Positions 33,260 through 46,135 are shown, counted from the first letter of the stretch. The stretch: DNA of 64,000 bases from Mugil cephalus (GCF_022458985.1 NC_061781.1:16523001-16587000); one strand, 5' to 3'. Notes: generated by a model from the letters alone, not told the origin. Translations and numbers: made by a program.

Positions 33260-36200
33260 ATGGCCCGCGACTGCACCCACTCCCCCGGAGAGCGACCCGG
33301 GTTCTCCAGAGGATGCGGGCCCGCCCCGCGGTGGTCGCCCAACTTCGAGGTGATTGACGGGCAGCTGTACCGCAAGAAGCTGGAAAAGGGCTACATCAAC
33401 TACCGGGAGGTTTTGAACGAGGACCGGAGACACGAGGCCGTCTCCACCTTCCACCTGCGACGACCTGGCCAGAGACACCACTCCCTGGAGGAGACCTACA
33501 AATGTGTGGCTGAGAACTACTGGTGGGATGGTATGAACACCGCCGTCATGTTTTATATATTTGACTTCACAGCACGGCATCCTGAGAAACTATACCAACC
33601 GAGTCGTAAAACACCTTCTGACTGCTTGAATATTTGAAAAAAAAAAAACCTGATTGACATAAATGACAGCTGAGTATGCCCCGATTTGTTTTATTCGTGC
33701 TTAATCCATTCCCGCATGTGGACTTTCTCTCATCAGGGTCGTTAGCCGATACTAAATATATCTTGAGTTTTTTTAAGTTTCAGATTTGCAGCTGTCTTCT
33801 TGCACATTTTTAAGCCGTGTCTGACTCCCTGCATGTCTTATTCGCCTTACGATCTGATGTCTTCCCAACAGGGATGTACTTCCAGATCAGAGACTTTGTC
33901 CTCGCCTGTCCCGAGTGTCAAAGTCAGCGCAGCAAGAAATCAAAGGTAACTGCAGTCTACGGAGTCATTCCTAACGGCCTCTCTCCTCCCGTCAAACTTC
34001 GATTTCCTCTCCATTTTGTCGACGCCTCATCTTTTTGCGCCTCACACATTTTAATTCACACTTTATCTCTCATTCTCGCTTTTTCGCATCCTGCAAGTTC
34101 TTTTTTTTTCTCTCACACATTTTATTCATGTAATGATGCCTTTCTGTCTGTTTTTTTTTTTTTTTTTGTCTTTGCCTCCGCCTCTCAGGCGCCGGGCGGC
34201 AGAGGATGCGTCACCAAGACCGTGGCGTCGAACGCCGCCGACGTGCTGAGTAAGCTGAGGAGCCAGCGGGAGGCGGGGCTCTTCTGCGACATCACCCTGC
34301 GCACCGGCGGCCGATCCTTCTCGGCGCACAGAGCCGTGCTGGCGGCCGTCAGCGATCACTTTCAGGAAATCTTAACAGAAATGGACTCGAGCATGAAAGC
34401 AGACATAGATCTCACTGGTAAGATCAGATACCTAGAGGCCACCGAAGTGACCTAGAAAGCATCACTGCTTGCGTTGTGTTTCAGTTAAGTGGCTAGATGA
34501 GGACCTTAAGGCGTTCTCATCACATGACTCAAGTCTTTCCCCGCAACAACAACAACAACATTTGGCTCTTAGTTTTAGCTTATTCAACCTCTGTGTCAGA
34601 ACCTAAACAGAGAAAGAACAACCAGTTATAATATATCACATAATTGTAAACTCCACTCAAAGTTCCTTTTCGGTGGTCAAACAGGTTTAGAAATCTCTTC
34701 CTCTTAAACCGTTCTGAAGCTGCAAACTGGGGAAGCAGCGTTCAAAGTTATGTGCAACATATGACTGTCATATCCTGGGTTTTTATTCCACCTTCCAGTG
34801 TTGCATACTTTTCATACATATAAATGAATTAAAAATTCAAATTGCTTTCTTTTTTTTTGTTTGTTTAACCGTCCAAAGTGTAGAGAAACTTAAATACGTT
34901 AAGGAGCCAACTCAAGCAGACGTTTGGTGGTTTTTTTTTTCTCTAAAGAGATTGTTTGCTTATCTAAGAACATTTTCATCCGTTAAAACAAGCTGCCAAA
35001 GGGAGATAAAACGGATGCAACAGCAAATGCTAAATGGCTCTACATAACCTGGGCCTTGATTTAGTTGGATTGCTAATTTTTCCAGTAATTATAAATGATA
35101 ATGTGGTTCCTCGAAATCACTGTTTCACCAAAATTACAAGGTTTTTCACAGTAATTTCATAAAATTGTTAAAATACCCTGATGCCTGCTTTCAAAATGCT
35201 AGTTGCTAGGCGGACTTAACTGTTTAGCCAAGACAAAATATTAACATATGCAGGCTATAATTTTGCGTAGGCTGAAAACTCCTTTGATAAATTGTCCGTG
35301 ATCCAGCTAAGCTAATTTTTGCAGCTGTAGTTAAGTCATACGTTTAAGTATTTTCACCAATGTTTATCTGAGGCTGTGTTAGCACCGTGGCTAGAAATGT
35401 GGGTGCACTGATTATGTTTGTCCGTTAACGTCGACTGCTGCGATGTAAAACTGTATTTTTTCAGGCACGTGACACGTCTTGATTTGCCAAGGTCTCGTAC
35501 CATTCCTCATACAATGGTTTGTAAGATACAGAGAACTGCAGACAATACCGTAGCCTTGTCAGCCAGTTCAGACTGAAGCCCTTCAGATCTTTGTCTGGCT
35601 TATATGTTAAGACCTATTGAAATCAGTACTTGCAGAACGCAGACCCTGATTTTGGATGTAGTCCGCGTCATCATTTTCTTAAATCTTTCACGTGTGTCCT
35701 CAGATAGCAGCATAAGTGTCCACGACTATTTACACCAAATCCTCCTTCATCTCTTTCATCTCACCCCCTGATTGACCAGTGTCGGCTCTCTTTCCCAGGT
35801 TTTAGTGAAGACAGCCTTCTGTCTCTGCTGGATTTCTCCTACTCCTCCACCCTGTGCGTCCGCCAGGAGGACCTGCCCGAAGTCATCACCATGGCCCGCC
35901 ACCTGGGCATGTGGCCTGCGGTGGAAGCCTGTTCCGCCCTCATTAAGGAGCAGGAAGAGAGACTCCACCCTGGAAAAGGCTTCACCTCAGCCTGTGCCGC
36001 TTCGTTTCACGAGCGTCATCACCGGCAGAAGAACGGCAAAGGGGGTTTGGGCCGAGGGGAGAACATGAACAGCAGCTTCAATCTGACACTGGACGCGTCC
36101 GACGAGTCTTTTGAAGGAAGTCCCAGCCGCAACTTGCGCAGGATGTCGAGACCCCAGAGCCATAACGGCCTCCCTCTGAGTCCCTCAAACAGGATGAAGC

Positions 36201-39200
36201 TCATGGACTTCAAGTCTCCCTCTTCCAAAAAGGCCGCCACGCCCCGACATGCCATGGCCGCCCCACAGTCGAAGAACTACTCGCCCATATCTCCGTCGAA
36301 CGCTCGTCTCCTCCGCTCGACTCCCGGAGCCGCCAAGCAGGTTGAGAGGCTGCTGCCCATGACGGAGACCCCTCGACGGAACAGGAAATCTCACCCTGTC
36401 AGAACGAGGCCCAGCCCCGTGTGCAGCCCTGTGAGAGTCAAGCAGGAAGTGGAAGAGGTTGGAGAGGATGAAGAGGATTTTGCCAGAGCACAGGAAAAGT
36501 ACAAGCTGATGAGCGTGTTAGGGCTGCAGAGGACTGCTCTCCTGCCCAGACCAGAAGATCTGATTGGTTGGAGACAAAAGAAACGTCTGAGGAAGCTGAA
36601 AGCCAACAACTATTCGTTGACCAAGCGGCGGAAACCCCGTTCGTCATCTCCAGTGCTACCTTACGGTGATGTGACTCTGACGCTTCCCCTCTGTAATACC
36701 ATCAACACTCACCTCCTCAACAAGTCTGTAAAAACCAAGCCCGTGGGCCCCGTGAGCGCACAGCGAGCCACGGCTAAGAGGCAAAAAACCACCCAGAAGC
36801 TTATTCCTCCCAGTGACAGGAGCATGCGAAGTAAAGGCGTGTTGCCTGACTTGTTCCAGCCTGCATCCAGAGCCTCCTTTGGGGGGAGGGAGCTCAGGCG
36901 ATCTGTGAGAAAGGGCGACGGTTCCCACTTTTACATCCAGCAGCCTTTGCGACGCAGCGCCAACAAGAACCTTGCGAGAAGCGCAGTCAGGATCAAGTCA
37001 GAACCAGCTGAATACTCTATCTCAGGTCTTCGACACTCATCGAACAGCCGCAGCGGCCACACGCCGCAGACGTCCCCGCCTTCGCCGAGGGCGCAGGGCA
37101 GACACAAGGGCAGCGTGGAGAAGGTCAAAACGCTGCGCTACAACAGTGGCCGACCTGCCACAAAGGGCAAATTCAGGCGGGGCTCCGCGAGAGAGATGGA
37201 GAAGGCGAAGCTTGACCCCAGAGAGGAGGGGAGGAAGGTGGGGACCCAGGCGCTAAAGGGCGTAATGGACGCGAGACCAAATGTAAAGGACATTGAACCT
37301 GACGGGCTTCAGTTTCCAGAGCACTCGCCTCCACCGTCCATCTACAACCACCCTCTGTACAAAGTCATCAAAGAGGAGCCGGCGGATCCCGTGCCTGTCG
37401 GGGTACCTTTCAACGATCCTCCATCACCGGACCTGGGCAAACGCCAAAGCAAACCCCCCATCAAATTACTGGACTCCGGTTTTCTGTTCAGCTTCTGTCG
37501 GCCCGCGGGGGGGCCCATGACGGGGGTGAAGAAGGAGGAGGAGAGCGTGGACATCTGCCTGACGCGCTCCGTGTCGCAGGTCGGCGAGAAGTTCGAAGCG
37601 AAGGAGTCCCCGCACAGGATACTGAGAGCCAGAGGGCCGCCCATCCTGCCCGTGGTGAAGAGGGAGAGGGAGGAGAGGAGAGTCAGCCGAGGCGCAACTC
37701 GGAGACCCAAGCCAAACACCCAGAACACTACTCTGCACCTGTCCAAACGCGCTGCTTCAAAAAACACACGGACCACGCCAAAGGTAGATCACGGGACTCT
37801 TTAGAGACACGTAACCGGCTACAAATAATGTTTCCTTCTTTGGTGAAATTGTTGTACATTATTCGTATCTGCAGCAGTTTAATTTAAATCACATATACTT
37901 TTTTTTTTCCTCGCTGTCGTCTCACCAGCAACAGGATAAACTCCTTGCTCTGAACAGCAGAAGCTGTGCCATGCTGGATGCCATACGTCGAGCGCGGCTA
38001 AAGCAGCTTCGCGGGCCTCGGAGTCAAGCCCCCAAAGTCCCAAAGGCGGCGCACGCCTGTCCGCAGTGCACAACCTCCTACAAGGACTGCGATGCTCTGA
38101 TCATGCATCGGCTCAGGCACATCGAGGGCAAACACTGGCCGTGTCCGGTAAGCAAGCGACTTATGTTTCCTAAACCTTAACAGCTAGGACCACATGACTG
38201 GAGCAAAAAAAAAAAAAAAGGGTTAAGGCTTCATGTGCCTGTGTGGGCAAATAGTAAAGTCACAACAGCAGGTTTTGCAGCACTTTGGTGGTCACAAGGA
38301 TGCCCTGTAGCGCAGTGATTTTTTATTTTTTTTTCTCATTCATAAAACGCTAAAATCAGGGACATTTTAGGGGACAGCTTCAAGTAGGTCGTCCAAAACC
38401 AGTACTGTCCCCAGAAATCTGCTCATACTACCATATAGGAACATATTATTTCTACAGTTTTCAAAGGGCGCACAAAATATTGGCCCAACAAATATAATTG
38501 ATGTTTGAAGTAGATAAAAGTTTAACCTCCGGAGACCTGAGCTTTAGTTTTAGTTTGGCTTACATTTTTAATTTCTCCAATGTATTTGGGATGAGTAGGA
38601 CCTAATCGTCATCTTTGAACAGGAAGTAGTTTTGGGGAAAAAAAATATGTCCTCTATATGTGGACACAGATTATTTCACTGTACATTATATTAAAGTCAC
38701 CAATATGTAACAAAATATAAAACTGAACATGACTTTGCAAAGACAGAATTGCAAATAATGAATTCCCAATGTCCTCAAACGAGTACTTGGTAATTAGTGA
38801 AGTTAGAGCTCGTTATATTGATGGAATTTGTTACGTTTGCATGTCACATTAAACTAGAAACATTAATAAACATAAATTAACTGTTTCAACTGTAAAATGT
38901 GATGAGGTTTTGTACATTTTTGCTCTTTTGTTAAGTGATGGACTGCAGAATGAATCCGCTGAAATGAACCGCCATCATGTTTTTACACCAACTAGTATCT
39001 AGTTAGGAGCATAAAAATTTAAATGAAGCAGAATAATCTGCCTCAATAAAACATCAACGTATGAGGACACAGGGTCTCAAGAGGCTAAAGTAAGAAATAT
39101 CTGAAAGCAACCGGAAAGTGTTTAAGACACATAAATAATGAGGCTAAAGTGAAGCTAACATGGAAGTGTCATAATCTGCAGCCTGGAACCAAAACCTGGT

Positions 39201-40316
39201 TTGGTCTCTGGAGTTAACTGTAGTTGTACATGCGGAGAGATTTTATGTAACTTTATATCAAGGCTTTAAAGTTATGCATAATTAAGGGTGTGGCTGCTTT
39301 GAGCGACAGGTGGGTGCCGTCTCAAGTTGCTAGCTGTCGGCATTGGCATCATCAGCCAGCCTTTAGCTCCGCACACGCGCCGCCTCTTTCCTGTTTCTAG
39401 CTTCGAGAACGATTATGTGAACTGGATATCGAACAACAAAAGAACAAAAAATATGAATTTTTGTTGTGGTGAGCTTTGCATTAACACTTTTTTTTGTTGA
39501 AAAAAAACAAAAAGTGACACACAAACCGATCTGCCGCACTTCGGTGTCATGAAGAAACCCCGTCAGGAGTATTTCTGCAGTTTCGAAGGTGTATATGCGT
39601 GTAAAAATAAGCATAACATAATAAGACAAAATAGGAAATTATAATTTGATTAGTGATTAGTTAGTTATGAAAACCTGGGAGCCTGAAAACAATGAGGATT
39701 TTAACCCACAATGAACTTGAAAATCACTCTGCAGGTTTGTCCATCTATGTATGCATGTAAATAATGGACACAAGATAAAAATATTTAGCTAGATTAATTG
39801 TAATGGTTATATTTAAACTGCTGAATACACCACAACATTATGACCAGGAGTAGTGAATAACATGGGAACAACTCATAACACATGAAAAACAGCACAATGT
39901 GTTGACCTGGCCTCCAAATTCGCTAGATCCCAAACTGATCAAGTATCTGTGTGTGGGATGATCCACAGAGGCTCCTCCCCTCAACCTATGGACCCAAAGA
40001 CCCCCCCCACTAACAACATCCTGTTGTCAGGCATCACAGGAGGCTCATGTCCATTCTCTGATGTGTCACAGTTGTTTTAGAGGCACAAGGGAGACCTACA
40101 CAATATGAGGAAGTGGTCATAATGTTATGTCTGATTGGTGCATTCGGCTCAGTGTGATGACTTCTTAGCCCGCACGTGTCCTGTTAACTCTTTGTCCCGT
40201 CGACCCCGCAGCTCTGCAGCAAGACGTTCTTTCTACTGAGGAATGTACGGAGCCACATCCGCACCCATGACCCCAAATTGTACAAATGCCGGAGCTGCAT
40301 CGTCGCCGGGTCCTGA
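33260..40316 (+). CDS. HHCC integrase-like zinc module, BTB and C2H2 protein (ZBTB11-like)
   Basis: Exons: 33260-33530, 33872-33945, 34189-34417, 35799-37783, 37929-38147, 40212-40316. They splice in frame to 960 residues. Residues about 30-110 resemble the H2C2 zinc-binding domain of retroelement integrases, also present in ZBTB11: His65, His74, YWWDG, then CPEC (Cys103, Cys106). A BTB domain follows (about 128-235; FCDITLRTGGRSFSAHRAVL). The very large exon 4 encodes a basic, low-complexity linker with K-x-E SUMOylation-type motifs (VKQEVE, IKSEPA, IKEEPA, VKKEEE). At the end are two C2H2 fingers (Cys897/Cys900/His913/His917 and Cys925/Cys928/His941/His945) and then KCRSC with no following His pair. 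A nuclear transcription regulator is likely. ZBTB11 has many more fingers, so this is a relative rather than a clear orthologue. The gene name is not certain. Confidence 0.82.
34418..35798 (+). other. intron 3 of the HHCC-BTB gene
   Basis: AT-rich sequence with a (CAA)n run near 34545-34560 and several T-runs. No embedded gene was recognised. Confidence 0.5.
38522..39088. mobile_element. MITE copy B, inverted relative to copy A
   Basis: The termini TTAACCTCCGGAGACC and GGGTCTCAAGAGGCTAAA are inverted repeats. The body is the reverse complement of 27628-28220 with moderate divergence. It lies in intron 5 of the HHCC-BTB gene. Confidence 0.7.
39826..40142. mobile_element. DNA-transposon-derived repeat, copy 1 (ends ACATTATGACCA)
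   Basis: The left end contains ACACCACAACATTATGACCA and the right end, reverse-complemented, ACCAATCAGACATAACATTA then TGACCAC. The interior matches 42067-42260 in the opposite orientation (GACCTGGCCTCCAAATTCGC, CCCCTCAACC). It ends about 70 bp before exon 6 of the HHCC-BTB gene. Confidence 0.7.
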
Positions 40317-41551
40317 GGCGGCTGCAGGCTCCGCTCAAGCACTGAGACTGAGGTGAGTGAGAGCGACGCCCCGACGCCGCACCTCAATCAATTTCACGCC
40401 GTTCGTCTCGCGTGGAGCCGACGGTGAAGTTTTAACCGTCGCGCCGAGGAGTCGAGCGCGCACTCTGCCCTCGCTCTTCATACATCTTCCAGGAACAGCC
40501 GTCGATACACTCCAGTGCGGCGTGATCACACGTGCTCAATACGTACATTGATTGTCTCTGCAGCCTGTTTCTTGACGCCCGTGTTTATTTTCCAGGATCA
40601 AGGCTGACGCCGGAGGCGCCTGATCGATCAGCAGCTTGTACATAAAGCATCCGTCACACACAAGCACAACGGACATGTGGGGAGGGGAGAACTACTCTGG
40701 AGTCTAATCGTTGCCGTTGTCGGTGATCTCTAATGTTATTTAAATAACCAAACCAAGGTTGCCGTTCCTGTTTGCTTTTCCGTAGCTACAGAAGGTTAAA
40801 CTTGAACATTACACTCAGGGGAGGGGCGGGGGATTGCGATGCCACGGTATAAAAGTGATTTCAACATCACGGTTGTGTACAAAAATGAAATGTAAAGTGA
40901 TCGTCATAACTATCACTGCTACTTATTGTTATCTTTATTTTTCTATGTATAGAAAAATTTTGAGTGCACTTATAAATATAGCTTACGTCGTAAACCTAAG
41001 AAGTGGTAATGTAATTGAAGGTTCGGGGTCCCGGCGGGAATACTTGAAGAGATGCAAGTGCTGGAGGGGAATACTTGAAGTTGGGTGGTGGTCTTAAGAA
41101 TGAGCCTGTCCTTTGAGTGTTTCAGTGGGTCTTTCTCCTTTTTCGGTGTGCTAACTTTGAAATGACTCGACTCGTCTTTTCGTATTGATCTGCTACTCAC
41201 GCCCAGTCCACGTCTCGTGGGGCGCTACGGCGACGCCACCGCATGTGTATTTGCAGGCCATTTGTAGTCCACCGTCTTTTCTAAGGCTGCCAATTTTAAA
41301 AAGGGAAACCTGTCTCGTTTTTAATGTGAATTTCTGAATTGCAAAATCAACGCAACTGAGTCATTGCATTTTTACATTTTATTGATCTCGACTTCCACTT
41401 TAACCCGGGACAAGCCGCTCGGTCTTGGTCTGCTTCAACTTCTCCTACTGATTAAATGCAATGTGTGCACATACAGAGATGTTTATGTTTCACAAATTGA
41501 TTTTAGAAAGAAATGATCTGTCTCTCGCTGTCTGTCAGAAGACTGAATAAA
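40317..41551 (+). other. 3' UTR of the HHCC-BTB gene, with a probable intron and poly(A) signal
   Basis: A strong donor (ACTGAG then GTGAGTGAG) at 40353 and an acceptor (TTTTCCAG) ending at 40595 suggest an intron in the 3' UTR that starts only 36 nt after the stop codon. AATAAA at 41546-41551 is the best polyadenylation signal, giving a 3' UTR of about 1 kb after splicing. Confidence 0.5.
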
Positions 41552-42066
41552 TTTTTGCCTTTTACGTCCTCGATTTCTTCTTTTGAAGCGCACGCGACGA
41601 TCGGCCGCAACATTAAAACCGCTGACCCGCCGGTCACGTTAACGGCGCCGCTCACTTTGACACTTCCTGCCGCTTGAGCGTGTCTCCATGGCAACAGCGA
41701 GCAGGTGTTCCTTGCGTCTTGGTGCCGTACGTTCCTTAGCTGACCGGTGACGCAAAAGAAAACGTGATTCATCAGACGAGGCCTCTTTCTCCTGTCGCGC
41801 GCTCCAGTTCTGATGCTCACATGCCGATTGGAGGCGCTTTCAGCCGAGGTCAGTTTGGGCGTCCTGAACTGATGCACTGTGTCCTGATGCCTTTTCGATG
41901 CAAACTAAATTAACTTTCTCATGAGCGAGTCTCTGCCATGATTGTCCTTAGACCAGTATCAATAGGTGGTGGCACCTGCAGACTGGTAAGGAACCCGATA
42001 ACATTTGGGCAAATTGTCCTGCTTTTAGCATTAAATTTGAGGATTAAATGTTTATTTACTGTGCAT

Positions 42067-42260
42067 ACACCAATCAGGCATAAGATTATGACCACCTTCT
42101 TAATATTGTGTAGGTCTATCTTGTGTCCTGTGGTGTCTGGTCACAGGATGTTATTAGTGGGGGTCTTTGGGTTGAGGGGAGGGGTCCACAGATACTTTGA
42201 TCAGTTTTTGATCTAGTGAATTTGGAGGCCAGGTCAACACCTTGTGTTTTTTTGAGCTGT
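42067..42260. mobile_element. DNA-transposon-derived repeat, copy 2 (truncated)
   Basis: It starts ACACCAATCAGGCATAAGAT then TATGACCACC and matches the reverse complement of 39826-40142 to about GGCCAGGTCAACACCTTGTG. The second inverted terminus is missing, so it is a fragment. Confidence 0.7.
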
Positions 42261-42893
42261 CCCTAAACTTTTTATTTTTCTAGTTTTTATTTTATACCAC
42301 TATTTGCTTTTCTTCTTCGTATTTAGTATTAAAGTGAATATTTTCACCGTCATTTAACATTTACAGTACATGATACAACAAACTGTAAATTGAGTGAACA
42401 CACAATATCAGCTTTATGAATCTCAGAGTGGAGTTTCATGCTGCGGCACTGACTTCAGCGCAGTCTTCATCCAGACGGCAGGAGGTCGCGATCGAGGGGG
42501 AACGATGAAGAGCTTCAGACACGAGTCACTTCTTTAGGAACGAAATCTGTGCTCTGTTGCCGTGCAATCAGATATTAAGACATAAAAATATCTAATCTAT
42601 CTAAATAGTGTTAAAATGTTACACGTACACATTATTTTGACAGGTTTGAGACTATTACTCTCTGCATAATGTGCATTTTTTTAAATTTAGTTTCAGGTGG
42701 CTTTGCAAAGTAAAAAATGGCAAAGTAAGACACTTTTTAAACAGACTGGACTTCTCTTCACCATTTCCTCCAACCCATTGTGACCACGTAACAGGTGCTG
42801 CATGTCAAAACATTTTGCACAAAAGTCTCAGCAAATGACTGAAATCTGAAGTTGCTCTGCAGCCACATCTAACTCTTGCAATGAGGGGAGAAA

Positions 42894-42982
<89 letters not shown>

Positions 42983-44150
42983 TTTAAAGCAGAGAAGTCT
43001 GGTTGTAAGGAATAAACTTGTTCAGCTGTTCAGCTTCAACTTTACACACTGTTGCATCTTTAAAACCACAACAGTACCCGAACCCGACACTAGATGACAG
43101 CCTGCACTAGCAGATGACGGTGGCTGCTCGACAACAATAAAACTACAATGCAAAATGGTTCCAGCCATATCAACCCTCACCTCTGGAAACCTCGAGACAC
43201 CTCCATTGTGGGCTGATCTGATTGATGGGGAAATGAGAGGGAGGTGACTACTCAGCGAGCAGAAATCCCCGTAAGGCTTCAAGGCTGGAAAACAACACAT
43301 TTAATTATTTGTATTAAGGCACAGTTATTTAAAAAAAAAAAAAAAACTGCTGTAAATGTTAATGATTGTGGTCTGGCTCTCGGGGGTCAGCTGTTTGTGA
43401 CTTGTGAGAGGCTTTGAAATGAACTCGCAGAAGAGGAAGGGGTCGGCGGCGAAAAAAGGTGATGTTCGCGTGTAACACTGCCTTTGTGCAATGAAGACAC
43501 GGATTAATAACAGCGGCTGCATTAATTAACCAAAAGGGCCGAAGGGAAGGGGTATGTTGACTGTAACCTCGCAAGCCCCGCTAGCCTCCGTATCTGTTGC
43601 AGCTTATTATAGAGTAAAACTCCCGGTGCCTTCACACTGCAGCATTATTCAGGGGCCTGGGTATACTTTTTCAGACTCATAACCAACAGGGCTTACTTGG
43701 GTTACCCTTGCCCCACCAGCGACTGCATATGGAGGCTTATGTGAGTTTAGGGAGCCATGGAGAGTACGCCCAGGAACAGCTGACAATTTATGCTAGTGGG
43801 GCCCCCACATTCTCAGAGAGAGGGAGAAGAGGGGGAGGGCGAAGGGAAGGAGACAGGAGGGAAAAGAAGGGGGGATCAAGAGGGTGTAAAAGGGTGAGGA
43901 GTGAGGATGGGTGCGAGCTAAGCAGACCTGGGCTGCTGCTGCTGCCGGGGTGAGAGGGCTGGTGGGGGGTGCAGAGAGGGAAAGGGAGGCTGTCTTGTTT
44001 GTAGCTTGTCAGCAATTGCTTGAGACAAGCTTCCCCTCCATGTGTGAAAGCTACTTGGCAGGAATGCTTGGGCCGTACCAAGTGAGGCCAGGCGAGAGGG
44101 GGGTTCCGCGAGAGGAACGGACCCGGATTGAGGAGCCAGTGTGTGGCTGA
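42261..44150. other. non-coding sequence with a compound microsatellite
   Basis: A (TA)n(GT)n(TA)n run followed by a T-tract spans about 42893-42986, and A-runs lie near 43331. The rest shows no reading frame with recognisable features. Confidence 0.5.
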
Positions 44151-44305
44151 AGTAATCCTTCGGCAGTGTCGGCTCTTTGATGTTGTATCTTTGTGGATGT
44201 GTGTGTGTGTGAGAGAGAGAGAGGGGGGGGAGGAGGGGGGAGGTGTGTGTGTGTGTGTGTGTGGGTGTGAATGAGACTGGAGAGAGCGTTCTGTATGGAT
44301 ATGTG

Positions 44306-44341
<36 letters not shown>

Positions 44342-45651
44342 AACAGCAACAAAAGAGAGGGAATGAGACACCCCCCCCTTCCTCCTCCCCCCTTCCTCCT
44401 CCCCACTCCTCCTCCTCCCCCCCGCCGGCTCTCAAGAGAAAGAAAGCAAAAAAAAAAAGGAAAAGAAGATGATGAAACCTGAAGTGGTCCTGCAGTGTGA
44501 ATTGCGTGCACATGCAAACACACGCGCGCGCACAAACACACCACACGCTCACGTGCGTGCGTGCAGCTTCTCCAATTTAATCTGTTTACTAACAGTCTGT
44601 GTGAGTCCCGTTCGTGCTATTTACGTGTGCTTTTCCGAGTAGCCGTGTCCGTGGGTGGGTTCCTGCGTGCAATTGTGTATATCCAGTGCGCGGTATGTGT
44701 TTTTCAATAACAGCCAGTTATTGTCTTAAGAGCGTGTGTCTGTGCGTGCGTGCGTGCGTGCGTGCACGAGGGGTCAATCTCCAGTAGCCTGTTGCTTTCT
44801 GCTCCTGACTGCTCTCTCCACTCTGCATCAGGAGGAATGCAGACTGAAATGGATTCCTGCAGGATTCCTTCATTATTCCCACTGCCACTGCTGAACAAAC
44901 ACACACCCCCCCCTTCCAAAAAAGACACACACACTTTTTCTTTCTTTCTTTCTTTCTTCCTTGGCTTATACATACACATCCTAAAGCGACTCCCTTCTCC
45001 TTAATGACGAGGAAACGTTCGCTTCATTCCTTTCGCCCCGAAAACACTCCTTATACCCTCTCACAGTTCTCTTCATTCCCCTACGCTCACCTACTATCTA
45101 GCGAACGCACGCTCTGCTGGCAGTCACAGGGCTTCACTTCCACACTCACCCTTTGTGTGGGGAAAAGCAGTAAACTTTGAGAGCGTCCAGTCAGCAGCAG
45201 CAGCGGCAGCAGGCTACCGAAGAGCAGTGTCCTCTGTGTTACACAAGGAACTGAAAGCTCCTCTCATCCCTTCACCCCCCTGCTCATCGTCTGCTTCCAA
45301 GGCCCGTGGTTAAAAAAAAAAAAAAAAAAAGAGAGAGAGAGAGTGAGAAGAGAGAAGGGAAAAAAAACCCTGAAGAGGCCAAGAAACGGGATGCAATTTT
45401 AAATGAATTAGGCCGTGAATAATTTTCAGGATGTCAAAATGTATTGGGGTGAGGGCGTTTATGTAATTGGAGCGCTCGGTTCAATGGTGTACAGTTTAAC
45501 GGGGGGAGTTCTTCATTGGGGCTGTAATGAACGCGCGCGTGCACGCGTTTAATTTTTGCCACGCGCGCGCGTCTGCAACACCTGAGTGATGTGACGGATC
45601 CACGCGGGTGTGCTGACCTCGTTTATGCGCCCTCTTCGGGGAGGCGTACTG

Positions 45652-46135
45652 TAAGGAATGGAGGGAGGAGAGGAGGACGAGGGCTGGAGGAGAAGGGAGG
45701 GAGGTGGGAGAAAGGGGGGAGAGAGGAAAAAACATGGAGGAGAAGGAAGCAGAGGAGCGGGGAGGTGGGGATGAGAGACGAGGAGTTGCGCAATGTGATG
45801 GGAAGGAACGGCGGGGAGGAGAGGGAATGATGAAAAGAACGAGGTGTGAGAGGTAAAAATCAAGGGGGAGGAAAGGCTAAAGGAAGAGGGGAGGGAGGGA
45901 GGGATGAGGAAATAAGGCAGGGAGAGAGAGGAAGCGAGGGGAGGGCGTTTGGGGAGGAGAAAAAGATGGGGAGTAAAAGGGTAGATGAAAGAGAGGGAAA
46001 GTTGAAAGGTAAAGGGGGCGGAGATATGAATGAAGACTGTGGCTGAGGAAGGCAGGGATGGAGAGAGGGAGGGAGGGAGGCTGGTAGAGGAGGGAGGAAG
46101 GGAGGGAGGGAGGGAGGGGAAGGGAGGAGGGTTGA
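45652..46135 (+). repeat. about 480-bp purine-biased (G+A) tract
   Basis: The + strand is very largely G and A (GGAGGGAGGAGAGGAGGACG and similar), with few pyrimidine interruptions, and ends in (GGGA)n near 46060-46130. Such mirror-repeat polypurine tracts can form triplex H-DNA. Confidence 0.8.

Noticed and set aside
43788-44552. 254-codon minus-strand open frame
   Set aside because: Composed of reading through CT, CA and CCT repeats (Ser/Pro/His-rich, HTHTHT runs). No domain, and neighbouring frames are equally open.
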